Shown: positions 51,797 to 60,604 of the stretch, piece by piece
How the letters are laid out: each line of letters starts with the position of its first letter
How positions within the stretch are numbered: the first letter of the stretch is position 1
Origin: Lewinellaceae bacterium
Lineage (GTDB): Bacteria; Bacteroidota; Bacteroidia; Chitinophagales; Saprospiraceae
Assembly (NCBI GenBank): GCA_016713985.1
Contig: JADJOD010000024.1
Location: 19,812-83,811, forward strand
DNA: 64,000 nt
Direction: 5' to 3'
Notes under the pieces: generated by a model
Seen by the model: only the letters and a program-made list of their open reading frames with translations
Told to the model about the DNA's origin: nothing
Databases searched by the model: none
Program-made: the position numbers and the translations under genes

Positions 51797-52741
51797 TTAC
51801 TCGTTGTAAAGCACCTTGTTCACCCACCCGACAAACTCCCCGGCATCCAGCATCGAAAAAGCGTGTGGATGCCTTTTCCCGTTGGGCAGCCATCCTTTTC
51901 CAAGGCAGGGCACGTACCCGGCGTTTTGGTTGCCCAGCCTCCTGAGTAGCACGATACAGGCCGACAAATCAGCGGTATTCGTCCATTCCATCGGCATGTT
52001 TCGCTCAAGAATATACCACAAAACGTCGGGGTCGGAATAAAGCCGGAGCGGCACGTTTTTTAAATACCGGGCATTGCCCCCATCCCGCGCATCCCGGTAA
52101 TACGACGAAGCCGCTTCGTAGGCATCCGGGCGCTCCTCAGGCGTGCCGCCGTAGATACGCCGGAAACGTTTGGTGATAAACTCCGCTTCGCTGCCTTTCG
52201 CTTTTTCGGGGTACAGTTCAAGAGATCGGGCGTATGCGTTGTACAATCGTTTGAGATCAAGCGGCGGATCGACACCGAAAACAAGATCGGGTTTGATCAG
52301 GGTCGTATCGGACAACATGTACGCTTTTTCCGCGTAAAACAAGGCCTGATTACCACCCAGCGAATGCCCGCCGAGGATAAATTTGCCCTCCGGCGTTTTG
52401 TATTTTTGCATCAACTCCGGGATCAGCACCTCCAGCCGCGACTGGAAAACAAAGGCCGTATCTTCCATGTCGTACCGCAGCAACAAGGGAATAACCACCG
52501 TATACCCCGCCTGGCAGGCCGTTTGTGGAAGTTGGGTTTCTTTCAAAACGCCCTCCGGCATCGTGCCAAACCCCGGAAGGATCACCAGCAGGCCTTTGGA
52601 CGCCTGTTCGGGCAGCAACGCCAGGTAGTATTTTTGAAAAACGCCCTCTTTTTCCACATACACGGTATCCATTTTTTGGGCCTGTGCCGTCGCCGCACAG
52701 GACAAAAGAAAGAAGGTAAAAATGATGCGCATAAGATTCAT
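51797..52741 (-). CDS. Secreted alpha/beta hydrolase
   Basis: The protein has 314 residues: signal peptide (IIFTFFLLSCAATAQAQ), an alpha/beta hydrolase core with LLVILPGFGTMPEGVL, nucleophile elbow GGHSLGGNQAL, and a final His in RHPHAFSMLDAGEFVGW. The acid is probably Asp in YSDPDVLW. It resembles esterase/lipase-like periplasmic enzymes; the substrate is unknown. The start overlaps the stop of the upstream gene by four bases, so the two are cotranscribed. Confidence 0.75.
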   Translation of the reverse strand: MNLMRIIFTFFLLSCAATAQAQKMDTVYVEKEGVFQKYYLALLPEQASKGLLVILPGFGTMPEGVLKETQLPQTACQAGYTVVIPLLLRYDMEDTAFVFQSRLEVLIPELMQKYKTPEGKFILGGHSLGGNQALFYAEKAYMLSDTTLIKPDLVFGVDPPLDLKRLYNAYARSLELYPEKAKGSEAEFITKRFRRIYGGTPEERPDAYEAASSYYRDARDGGNARYLKNVPLRLYSDPDVLWYILERNMPMEWTNTADLSACIVLLRRLGNQNAGYVPCLGKGWLPNGKRHPHAFSMLDAGEFVGWVNKVLYNE

Positions 52742-53670
52742 TTAAAGGTAGTTTTTACCAGGTTTACCTTGTAATAAGGCATGGAAATACGCAGCGTTTT
52801 TCCGTCGGATTGTTCAAGGGTATAACGTCCGACTTCCCTGCCGTGCGGCGTCAGCAGCACCAATTCATTGCCTTCGAGGGTCCACCAACCCGAGGGGTGG
52901 TGGATATAGCAGCCCATGACGCGGGCATGGTATGCAAAAAAACGATCCCCGTCATTGTCTTCCACACCAACATGCACATCGGGCGCCATATCAGCCGTGG
53001 CGCAGGTCAGATGCCCCCGGTAGGATTGTTCAAAACGCAAATCTTTGCCCAGCCGAAGCCGGTAAAGTTGCTGGCAACTATCGGCCTGTGCGGGCGCGCC
53101 GGCGCCGTGTTCGACCGTTTTAATGGTCCAGTATTCATCCCGGGCGGTGACTATGCGTTTGTATTTTTGGAGCAGCGCCGGCGTCGATTTGAGTTTGCGC
53201 CGCACCTGTTTTCCCACCGATTTTGCGGCAATGGTATCGACCGGCCTGTTCAAAATAAAGGCGGTTTCGATACCTGTCCGGTTTCCCTCATTATCGCGTA
53301 TATACTCCCGGAATTCGACATAACGCCGGTTCTTTTTCCAGGTAACCGAATCCAGCAAGGGTTTGCGCAGTACGGCCACGCCGTCGAAATGATCGTGATA
53401 CACGTTGTCGATATACCTCGGACGGGTCCACTGGTCGTTTATGACCGTGTCGTACCGGAGGTATTTTTCCCGAAAAATTTTGTTGGACACGGGCCGCAAC
53501 AAGGTATCGTAAAGCACAATCCTGTTTTCAAGCGCCAGAAGAAAAATACTGTCCATGTAATCTTCCTGTTCGTAGGTCAGGTTCTGGGCCGGCAAACAAG
53601 CGGCGAACAACAACAGAAACCCGCCTGCAAGCGCCTGGCGGATCGGGAAAATTGACAAAAAACTACGCAT
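52738..53670 (-). CDS. Secreted protein, unknown function
   Basis: The protein has 310 residues with a signal peptide (IRQALAGGFLLLFAACLPAQ). The mature part is mixed alpha/beta with three widely spaced Cys (DSCQQLYR, LTCATADMAPD, VMGCYIHHP) and a C-terminal beta-rich domain (GWWTLEGNELVLLTPHGREV, GRYTLEQSDGKTLRI). No family was recognised. It is translationally coupled to the downstream hydrolase (4-base overlap), so the two probably act together in the periplasm. Confidence 0.6.
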   Translation of the reverse strand: MRSFLSIFPIRQALAGGFLLLFAACLPAQNLTYEQEDYMDSIFLLALENRIVLYDTLLRPVSNKIFREKYLRYDTVINDQWTRPRYIDNVYHDHFDGVAVLRKPLLDSVTWKKNRRYVEFREYIRDNEGNRTGIETAFILNRPVDTIAAKSVGKQVRRKLKSTPALLQKYKRIVTARDEYWTIKTVEHGAGAPAQADSCQQLYRLRLGKDLRFEQSYRGHLTCATADMAPDVHVGVEDNDGDRFFAYHARVMGCYIHHPSGWWTLEGNELVLLTPHGREVGRYTLEQSDGKTLRISMPYYKVNLVKTTFK

Positions 53671-53713
53671 AAATCATTGAAAAACTGGAATTTGTAGAAT
53701 TTTTATCAACGAC

Positions 53714-54175
53714 TCACGGCTTTTTTTGTTGCGCCCAACGCTCCAACGTCATTTCAAATTTCACCTCCCCCTTGTTGACAATCCCAACGTCCGTCCAGCC
53801 CGACCGGGTATAGAATTTTTCCGCCCGCGTGTGTGGGCTTGTTCCCAGCCAAACGGTCTCCTGCGTCTGGTCGAAATACCAGTCAAGCATCCTGTCGTGC
53901 AGTGCTCTGCCGATACCCTGGCTTTCATACTCCGGCCGGACGAACAAGGCCCAGATGTTGTGTTCCCGGAGGTCGGCAATGGCAAAACCGGCGATAATCG
54001 CTCCCGTTTCACACACCCATCCCTTACCACGATCGGTTATAAAATGAGCGCAATCGCCGTCCGTTACCAGGGCCGGGTTGGAAAGCACGTTTTCTTTTAC
54101 GGAATGCCGGACGATTTGAATTTGCGGGATGTCGTGCAGCAACGCTTCTCTGAAAATCAGGCTGTTATTATTCAT
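53714..54175 (-). CDS. GNAT-family N-acetyltransferase
   Basis: The protein has about 153 residues with a GNAT fold: FREALLHDIPQIQIVRHSVK, then AGFAIADLREHNIWALFVRP and the acetyl-CoA-binding ESQGIGRALHDRMLDWYF, then FYTRSGWTDVG. The start at 54175 (MNNNSLIFREALL) is chosen over the ATG eight codons upstream because it begins just before the first strand. The substrate is unknown. The 214 bases upstream are a divergent spacer with a -7-like TACCTTCG (54265-54272) facing the WD40-caspase gene. Confidence 0.82.
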   Translation of the reverse strand: MNNNSLIFREALLHDIPQIQIVRHSVKENVLSNPALVTDGDCAHFITDRGKGWVCETGAIIAGFAIADLREHNIWALFVRPEYESQGIGRALHDRMLDWYFDQTQETVWLGTSPHTRAEKFYTRSGWTDVGIVNKGEVKFEMTLERWAQQKKP

Positions 54176-54389
54176 TACCAAGCGATTATAGTCAACCAAA
54201 GATACCTGTAATCACTTTTAAGGCCGTAATCCGGGATATTTTTTCACAAAATTTTTCAATCGCCTACCTTCGCTTCCGGAGTTGTTGTCCGGACTTTTTT
54301 TACCCGGCCCAGTCGCCGTACCTGGTCATGGCAGCGGCCCGCCCGACTAATTCCCGCACCTGAACGTACTTTAAACCCAGATTCGGCAC

Positions 54390-57300
54390 ATGAATACCTT
54401 GCTTCGCAGCATAATTTTGACTTTTCTGCTTCTTGTATCCCGGTTTCTTTTTTCCCAATCGCCGCAACTCGTCATCCCGACCGGGCACAGCGACAATATG
54501 GGTTCCATGGCGCTTTCGGCCGACGGCCGGCATGTGCTGACGGGTGAAAACAAATTAGTCATTCTTTGGGATGCAACTACGGGGCGGCAATTGCGATCCT
54601 TCGTCAGCGCGCCCGGTTACCACCAGGGATTGTTTATGCCCGACGGGAAAAGTATGCTGGTGCCCGACCAGGCTACGGCAAGTTTTTCCATCGTCGACAT
54701 CGCTTCGGGCGCCGTAAAAAAACGTATTCAGCCGCCCGGACACACCCATTTCAGGTTTACACCCGACGGCAAATACCTGCTGGGCGGCAGTTCGGACGGC
54801 AACGTTCAGGTGTACGACTGGGCGGCGGAAAATATCGTTAAAACGTACGAACAAGGCGACCCCGCCAAACAAAACGTGTGGACCGGTTTTGTCGCATTGT
54901 CGCCCAATGGCAAGTTGCTGGCCGCCGGCGGTCAGGCCGGCATGGTGGATATCTGGCAGTGGAATGTTACTCCCGACGGCGGAACCGTGCAGGTCAGTCA
55001 GCAGATCAAAGGATTTAACCGGTCGATGAGTGCAGGTGTATTTGCGCCCGACAACGACCGGCTGGTAGTAGCGGACGGCGAGGGCAAAATAGTGTGCTGG
55101 TCGTTTAAAGCCAATAAAACCCTGTGGACCAAAACGTTAGACAATGCCGGCCAACTCGGGTTTTCCCCCGATGGCAAAAAACTGCGGGTAAGTACGTTCG
55201 GGGAAATCCACGAACTCGACGCCGCCACGGGCGCGGAGACCGGCAAATTGTACGAACACCGGCATTACGGATTTATCCAGCCGAGGCCGGATCGCCTGCT
55301 CGTCGCCGCCGGCGACAACGATGCGTTGCTGCTTTCGTTGCCGGCTCTGGATACCCTCGCTCATTTCCGCCAAAAAGTGGACAACGGGTATGATATCGCC
55401 GCATTTCCGGGGAAAAACCAGGTGTTTGTCGGCGGCAGCATCCACGCCACCCGGGTGTGGGATTTCGACCAGGGGAAAATGCTGCGCTCCCTGCCCGCAA
55501 CCGGCCTCAGCCTGCACGCCGTGTCCGCACAAAACCGGCTGCTGTGGTCGTCGGCCGACGGTATCGAATACTTCGACGTGACCGACCCCGCCAAATCAAA
55601 ATACGGTTTTGACAATAAATATTCCTCCTGGAGTATGGCGCTTTCAAAAGACGGGAACAAGGCCGTCCTGGCCAACTACGACGGTTCCGTGGTGGTTTAC
55701 GACCTGGCGGCCGACCGGGAAATCGCCCGGGTTAAACCTTTTGGCGAAAAGGCCGCCGACGCAATAGCCGTTTCCCCCGACGGCAAAACCGTTGCATTCA
55801 CCCAACTCAAATCGGGCCTGCTGAAAATCCTCAACCTCGCCGACGGCCGTGAAATCAAATCCGCGTCTTTCGAAAATGCGGGCGGTGTGTCCTGGACCCG
55901 CGACGGCCGTATCGCCCTGGGCGGCGTCGGGAATCTGTGGCTGCTCGACGGCAGGACCCTGGCCGTTCAAAAAAACATTTCTTTTGAAAGTTATCAACCC
56001 GTCGGCCGTTTCGAATGGCTGCCGGGGAGCAACCGCGCCATCTGCGCCGTTCAGGATGACGAAAACAACCTGATGCTGGTGGATTTTGACAAAAGTGTCG
56101 TGGAGCGAATGTTTACCGGACATACCGAATACCCGCGCCGCCTCGCGGTTTTGCCCGATGGCCGGCATTTTGTCAGCGTTTCCTCCGATCATACCATACG
56201 GCTCTGGGACCTCGGACTGGGCCACGAATTGTGCCAGTTATACACCTTCCTCGGCTCCGGCGAATGGGTGGCCGTTACCCCCGACGGGCGTTTCGACGGT
56301 TCGCAGGGGGGAATCGAACAATTGTACTATACCAAAGGAAATCAGGTAATTACGTTGGCTGCTCTGTACGAAAAATTTTACACCCCCAACCTCATCCCCC
56401 GCCTGCTCAAAGGGGATATTCCGGCGACCCCCGGGCAGCAGGAAGATAATGTGCAACGGCTGAAGTCGCCGCCAACGGTCCGGATCAATGCGCCGGCCGC
56501 GTTCAAATCAACGGCTGCAGGTCGTTATGAAACGGCCGCCGCCGAATGTACGGTGACGGTAGAAGCATCCTGCCCCGACGACGGCATTTCGGAAATCCGA
56601 CTGTACCAGAACGGAAAACTGGTGGGCGGCGGCGCCCGCAACCTGATCGTGGAAGACGATTTGCCCACGACAAAAACCCAGGCCTTTGCCCTGACCCTCG
56701 CGGAAGGCGCCAATTCCCTGCGCGCCGTGGCGCTCAACAGCCAGCGCACCGAAAGTGCACCCGTCGAGATCACGGTCGATTTCCGGCCTGCCGTAAACGC
56801 CCAGGTTGTGCCGGGCAACAACATCAGCCTGTGGCTCGTGGTGGTGGGCATCAACCAGTATAAAAACCCCAAATACACGCTCAATTACGCCAATGCGGAT
56901 GCAACGGCGTTTAAAGAATCGCTGGAAAGCCACGGCCGGGGGATTTTTGGCAAAACGAACAGTTTTTTCCTCCAGGATGCCGGAGCTACCAAAACGGAAA
57001 TTACCGCCGTGCTGGAAAAAGTTAAAGCCGCCGCAAAACCGCAGGACCTGCTTGTGTTTTATTACGCCGGGCACGGCGTAATGGCCGGCGCGGAAGGCAA
57101 ACAGGAATTTTTCCTGGTGCCCCACGACGTCACCAGCTCTATGGCAACGACGAGGCATTGGCGCAAAAAGGGCTCAGTAGCAGAGAGTTACAAGCATTTT
57201 CCAAAGAAATCAAAGCGCAAAAACAATTGTTCGTGCTGGATGCCTGCCAATCGGCGGGAGCGCTCAACGACGCGGCGAGCCGGGGCGCCGCCGAAGAAAA

Positions 57301-57589
57301 AGCGATTGCCCAACTCGCCCGCAGCACCGGCACCCACTGGCTGACCGCTTCCGGATCGGAGCAGTTTGCAGGGGAATTCACACAACTCGGCCACGGGGTT
57401 TATACCTATTGCCTGCTCGAAGGCCTGTCCGGCAGCGCCGATTCGGGAGATGGAAAAATCACGGTAAAAGAACTCGACGCCTACCTGCAAAGCCAGGTTC
57501 CGGAGGTGTCGCAGAAATACAAGGGAACGCCGCAATACCCGGCCAGTTACGGGTTCGGGAACGATTTCCCGCTGGGTGTGGTGCGGTAA
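54390..57589 (+). CDS. Secreted WD40-caspase fusion protein (frame break)
   Basis: The signal peptide (IILTFLLLVSRFLFSQ) is followed by about 600 residues of WD40-like blades (for example MALSADGRHVLTGENKLVIL and VSVSSDHTIRLWDLGLG). An Ig-like stretch (VTVEASCPDDGISEIRLYQN) follows, then a caspase p20 domain with the His in FYYAGHGVMAG and the Cys in LFVLDACQSAGAL. The frame breaks at 57133-57134. One more C gives DVTQLYGNDEALAQKGLSSR, so both catalytic residues fall in one chain of about 1066 residues. Caspase-WD40 fusions occur in Bacteroidota, where their targets are mostly unknown. The signal peptide suggests a periplasmic or surface location. Confidence 0.82.
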
Positions 57590-57684
57590 TCGCCATCCGG
57601 TTCACACGTCGATGATGGCCTCCCGGGAACGGGAATGTGTGATCGGTCCCATTATTATTCCTGCTGCAATCGGGGGCGGGCGTT

Positions 57685-58224
57685 TTACAGGTGCAGGTAT
57701 TTTTCGTAACGGAGTTCCCAGAGGTTGACCTTTTGTTCAAAATTCAACATGCCGGGGACGGTTACGTATTCTTTTACAAACGCAAACCCGACCTTCTCCA
57801 GCGTTTTGTTGGGCGCGGGATTCAGTGCATACGGCTCACAATACAAGGTCTTCAATTTCAGGTTGTTAAAAAAGTATGGCAACCCCATTTTGACCAGGTT
57901 TACACCCCAACCCCGCTTGCGCGCGCCGGAATTCCACAGGTGCAGGTGCATATAGGCTTCCTGCCCAAAAACGATTTTATTGACATTCGAATGGCCCACG
58001 GGTTCACCGTCTGCCTGCCAGATGAGGCAATACGATTTTTTATCCTCGTAAGATTGGTCTAATTGAGCGGAAAGCATGGCCGTCCATTGCTCCCGGTCCG
58101 GCATTTTGTCTAAGTCCACCCCCATGCCACGCAGAAAGGCGGGATCGGAGCCCAGCCAGTAGTCGATAATGGACGGGAGGTCGTTTTTTTGAATTTCGCG
58201 GACAGACAATACGGGTTGATTCAT
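57685..58224 (-). CDS. GNAT-family N-acetyltransferase (RimJ/RimL-like)
   Basis: The protein has about 179 residues: SVREIQKNDLPSIIDYWLGS, then WQADGEPVGHSNVNKIVFG, YMHLHLWNSGARKRGWGVNL and TLYCEPYALNPAPNKTLEKV. This is the ribosomal-protein-acetyltransferase-like GNAT pattern. The start at 58224 (MNQPVLSVREIQ) is chosen over the ATG seven codons upstream. It converges on the WD40-caspase gene. The substrate is unknown. Confidence 0.82.
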   Translation of the reverse strand: MNQPVLSVREIQKNDLPSIIDYWLGSDPAFLRGMGVDLDKMPDREQWTAMLSAQLDQSYEDKKSYCLIWQADGEPVGHSNVNKIVFGQEAYMHLHLWNSGARKRGWGVNLVKMGLPYFFNNLKLKTLYCEPYALNPAPNKTLEKVGFAFVKEYVTVPGMLNFEQKVNLWELRYEKYLHL

Positions 58225-58253
58225 ATTTTGCTCAAAACGCCGCATTTAACAAA

Positions 58254-58418
58254 CTATTGCTTCTGAAAAGTTATGTTCCAAAACAGGTCAGATAAGAGCA
58301 CATCGCTTTTATTGCTCAACAAGCCGAATCGCCTGTATAGAAACAAATAAATGCTGGGACAAAGTCCTGCCACTATTGCTAGCATAGCGAACATAATCCA
58401 AAGTATTTTTTTGATCAC
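58254..58418 (-). pseudogene. DUF2306-like N-terminal remnant (54 codons)
   Basis: From a GTG at 58418 the frame encodes one membrane helix (IKKILWIMFAMLAIVAGLCP) followed by SIYLFLYRRFGLLSNKSDVL and LLSDLFWNITFQKQ, then TAG. The order helix, FGLLxxK, LLxxxFWNI is how DUF2306-type membrane proteins begin in Bacteroidota. The following helices (about 150 residues) are absent, so this looks like a remnant cut after its first domain. It lies five bases after the AT-rich membrane protein gene and shares its composition. A functional small membrane protein cannot be excluded. Confidence 0.5.
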
Positions 58419-58423
58419 TATGC

Positions 58424-58987
58424 TTATTTTTTAAGCCTAAAATTTTGAGATAATCTGCTCGCGCCAAACGCCAACAGCAAAGCAATTAAAGATATAAAAT
58501 AGGTAACAGTACAACTACTCTTTAGGATTGATAAAATGTTGGTTATCTGAGATAATAAAACTGAATTATTAGGATAAGTTTTTAGGATTGCAATGATTCC
58601 AAAATTCTCGCCATAGTCAAAGAACCCTGAAAAAAGTGGAATAAAACAAAGATAGAATAAAGCCCCATTGAGTTTATTGAGCTTGTCAAGAAAGTAAGCA
58701 AGCACCAAACAAGAACTTACGCCAAAAAGAAAGGGATAAATCATATCAACTGGTATTTGGCGGTATAAATAAGCCCCCCTGCCACCTTCGCCCAATGCAG
58801 ACAAAAGCGAATTAATGTATTCATGGTTGTAGCCTGTTGGCATCATATCCAACAACTTCATCCCTTGTGAAAAGGACATCACATAAGGAATAGTAATAAG
58901 CAGCATAATTGAATACACTGCGTTTGTGATGACGAACAGCCATAAAATCCGCTTCCCGGAAAGGTTTTTTTGAACCAGATTTCTCAT
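58424..58987 (-). CDS. Multi-pass membrane protein, unknown function
   Basis: The protein has 187 residues with about four membrane segments (ILWLFVITNAVYSIMLLITI, YPFLFGVSSCLVLAYFL, NGALFYLCFIPLFSGFF, SCTVTYFISLIALLLAFG). There is no recognisable catalytic motif. Base composition is clearly more AT-rich than the genes on both sides, with AAA/ATT-rich codons, which together with the adjacent DUF2306-like remnant suggests recent acquisition from a lower-GC relative. Function unknown. Confidence 0.65.
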   Translation of the reverse strand: MRNLVQKNLSGKRILWLFVITNAVYSIMLLITIPYVMSFSQGMKLLDMMPTGYNHEYINSLLSALGEGGRGAYLYRQIPVDMIYPFLFGVSSCLVLAYFLDKLNKLNGALFYLCFIPLFSGFFDYGENFGIIAILKTYPNNSVLLSQITNILSILKSSCTVTYFISLIALLLAFGASRLSQNFRLKK

Positions 58988-59013
58988 TTGCCTTGAATTA
59001 ATTTATCACAAGG

Positions 59014-59637
59014 TTACGGCAAATCTCCTTTTTTCAACTGCGTTTTCAATTCAAGTATTTCTGCCTCCAATTGAGCGATATACTCCTTTTGCGGCGCAAA
59101 AGCCGCTTCAATGTCCTCCACAGTATAGCGCGGCGTAATGTGTTGCGGGCAATTCCAGTCGAAGGCTTGCACGTCGAGCACCATCATCCGTTCGGGGCGG
59201 TGCGGGTAGTCAGCTGGGTCGATTTGTTCGAAGAGTGCGGGATCATCTTCCAGTTCCACCACCCGGATTTTGGCGTAGACTTTCAGGCGAGTACGTTGCG
59301 GGTAGGATACCATGATGAGCGCTACGTTCGGGTTGGTCTGCGTGTTGCCGACCGTGATGTATTGCCTGTTGCCTGTGAAGTCTACAAAAGCAAGGGTTTT
59401 GGGGTCAATAACTTTCAAAAACCCTGGCGGCCCGCCCCGGTGCTGGATATACGGGTAGCCGTTTTCGCCGAAAGAAGCCATGAAAAAATGATCCTGATCG
59501 GAGATGAAAGCGATTTCATTGGCATCCAGCCCATCGACGACCTGATGTTTTTCTGCACGTTCGTAACTGCGGCGGCTGCCATTGTTCTCCTGCAAAGATT
59601 TGACGGTATCGGTAAAGGCAAGCTTAGCGTAGTTCAT
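59014..59637 (-). CDS. Pyridoxamine 5'-phosphate oxidase-like flavoprotein
   Basis: The protein has about 207 residues: KHQVVDGLDANEIAFISDQD, then GYPYIQHRGGPPGFLKVIDP and FVDFTGNRQYITVGNTQTNP, the pattern of PNPOx-like split-barrel FMN proteins. A C-terminal coiled stretch (AQLEAEILELKTQLKKG) is present. Members reduce or bind flavin and small aromatic substrates. The start at 59637 (MNYAKLAFTD) is likely. It is the last of a minus-strand series (carboxymuconolactone decarboxylase-like, NTF2-like, OsmC, PNPOx) probably linked to oxidative or xenobiotic stress. Confidence 0.82.
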   Translation of the reverse strand: MNYAKLAFTDTVKSLQENNGSRRSYERAEKHQVVDGLDANEIAFISDQDHFFMASFGENGYPYIQHRGGPPGFLKVIDPKTLAFVDFTGNRQYITVGNTQTNPNVALIMVSYPQRTRLKVYAKIRVVELEDDPALFEQIDPADYPHRPERMMVLDVQAFDWNCPQHITPRYTVEDIEAAFAPQKEYIAQLEAEILELKTQLKKGDLP

Positions 59638-59647
59638 ACTGGAAAGT

Positions 59648-60064
59648 TTAGAGGTATTCAATATGGTAATTCAAGGGGCTATTTTTCCGAAGCATGGCAG
59701 AAATACCACAGTATTTTTCCTGCGAAAGGGTGACCGCCTTCTCCACTTTTTCCTGGTCTTTTTTATCCACTTTGATACGGTAGATAATTTCGATGTTTGA
59801 AAAAACTTTGGGGTGCTCTTCGGTCAGGTCGGCATTGGTCACGATATCAAAGTCGGAGTATGCCACCCTCATTTTTTGGAGGAGCGAAACGACGTCCATC
59901 CCCGTGCAGGTTGCCAAGGTGCCGAGAAGCAACTTTTTAGGTGGCGGCCCGCTGTCTTCCCCACCGCCTCCGGCAACGGTGTCCATAATGACCTTATGAT
60001 TCCCTATTTCGGCCTCAAAGGCCATTTTGCCTTTGTGCCTCGTGGTGATGCTGTATGCTGACAT
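59648..60064 (-). CDS. OsmC-family peroxide-reductase-like protein
   Basis: The protein has about 138 residues. The two catalytic Cys positions are in LLLGTLATCTGMDVVSLL and SQEKYCGISAMLRK, with the conserved PPPKKL start of the central helix. OsmC/Ohr proteins reduce organic peroxides with these Cys residues. The start at 60064 (MSAYSITTRHKGKMAFEAEI) gives the family beginning; the upstream ATG adds seven residues. The PNPOx-like gene follows ten bases later, so the two are coupled. Confidence 0.87.
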   Translation of the reverse strand: MSAYSITTRHKGKMAFEAEIGNHKVIMDTVAGGGGEDSGPPPKKLLLGTLATCTGMDVVSLLQKMRVAYSDFDIVTNADLTEEHPKVFSNIEIIYRIKVDKKDQEKVEKAVTLSQEKYCGISAMLRKNSPLNYHIEYL

Positions 60065-60093
60065 GATGAAACTTTTTGCGTTCATAAAATAGG

Positions 60094-60166
60094 TGACTCT
60101 GCCCGGGATCGAACCGGGAACCCGCAGATTAAGAGTTTGCTACTCTACCAGTTGAGCTACAAGGTT
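60094..60166 (-). tRNA. tRNA-Lys (CUU), with imperfect stems
   Basis: Read on the minus strand the sequence has a D-arm (TAGCTCAACTGGTAGAG), an anticodon loop CTCTTAA giving anticodon CTT, and a perfect T-arm (CCCGGTTCGATCCCGGG). The acceptor stem AACCTTG/CAGAGTC has two non-pairing positions (A-C and C-A) plus a G-T, and the anticodon stem GCAAA/TCTGC has one A-C. CCA is not encoded. The fold is recognisable, but these mismatches mean it could be a decayed or minor copy. It lies between the OsmC and NTF2-like genes. Confidence 0.7.
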
Positions 60167-60174
60167 ATCGGCTG

Positions 60175-60591
60175 TTACCTGAGTTTGCGGTCTTTTTCTT
60201 CAATAGCCAGGTCGTTGATGCTGGCAAAACGCTTGGCCATGAGCCCGTTTTCATCAAATTCCCAGTTTTCATTGCCGTAAGCTCGGTACCATTGGCCGTT
60301 TTCGTCGCGATACTCATACTCGAAACGCACGGCGATCCGGTTGCCCGAATGTGCCCAGTATTCTTTTTTGAGTTTGTAATCGAATTCTTTCGCCCATTTT
60401 GCAGTGAGGAACCGCACGATCTCCTCCCGACCATTCAGGAACAGGTGGCGGTTGCGCCATTCGCTGTCGGGGGTGTAAGCTTTTGACACCCGCTCAGGGT
60501 CTTTGCTGTTCCAGGCATCTTCTGCCATCTGGATTTTTTGTTTGGCGGTTTCTTCTGTGAAGGGGGGCAATGGTGGGCGTTGATTTTCCAT
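60175..60591 (-). CDS. NTF2-like protein of the DUF1348 type
   Basis: The protein has 138 residues without a signal peptide: PFTEETAKQKIQMAEDAWNS, then PDSEWRNRHLFLNGREEIVR, NRIAVRFEYEYRDENGQWYR and FASINDLAIEEKDRKLR. The run of motifs WRNR, FLTAKWAKEFDYKLKKEYW and YGNENWEF is that of DUF1348. The biochemical role is unknown; neighbours suggest stress response. Its stop lies eight bases before the tRNA on the same strand. Confidence 0.82.
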   Translation of the reverse strand: MENQRPPLPPFTEETAKQKIQMAEDAWNSKDPERVSKAYTPDSEWRNRHLFLNGREEIVRFLTAKWAKEFDYKLKKEYWAHSGNRIAVRFEYEYRDENGQWYRAYGNENWEFDENGLMAKRFASINDLAIEEKDRKLR

Positions 60592-60604
60592 TTTTAGTTG
60601 TTTT

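Noticed and set aside
2885..57589. Programmed ribosomal frameshifting in several genes
   Set aside because: The breaks lie in unrelated genes, in different homopolymers, without shared slippery sequence or downstream structure, and in both indel directions.
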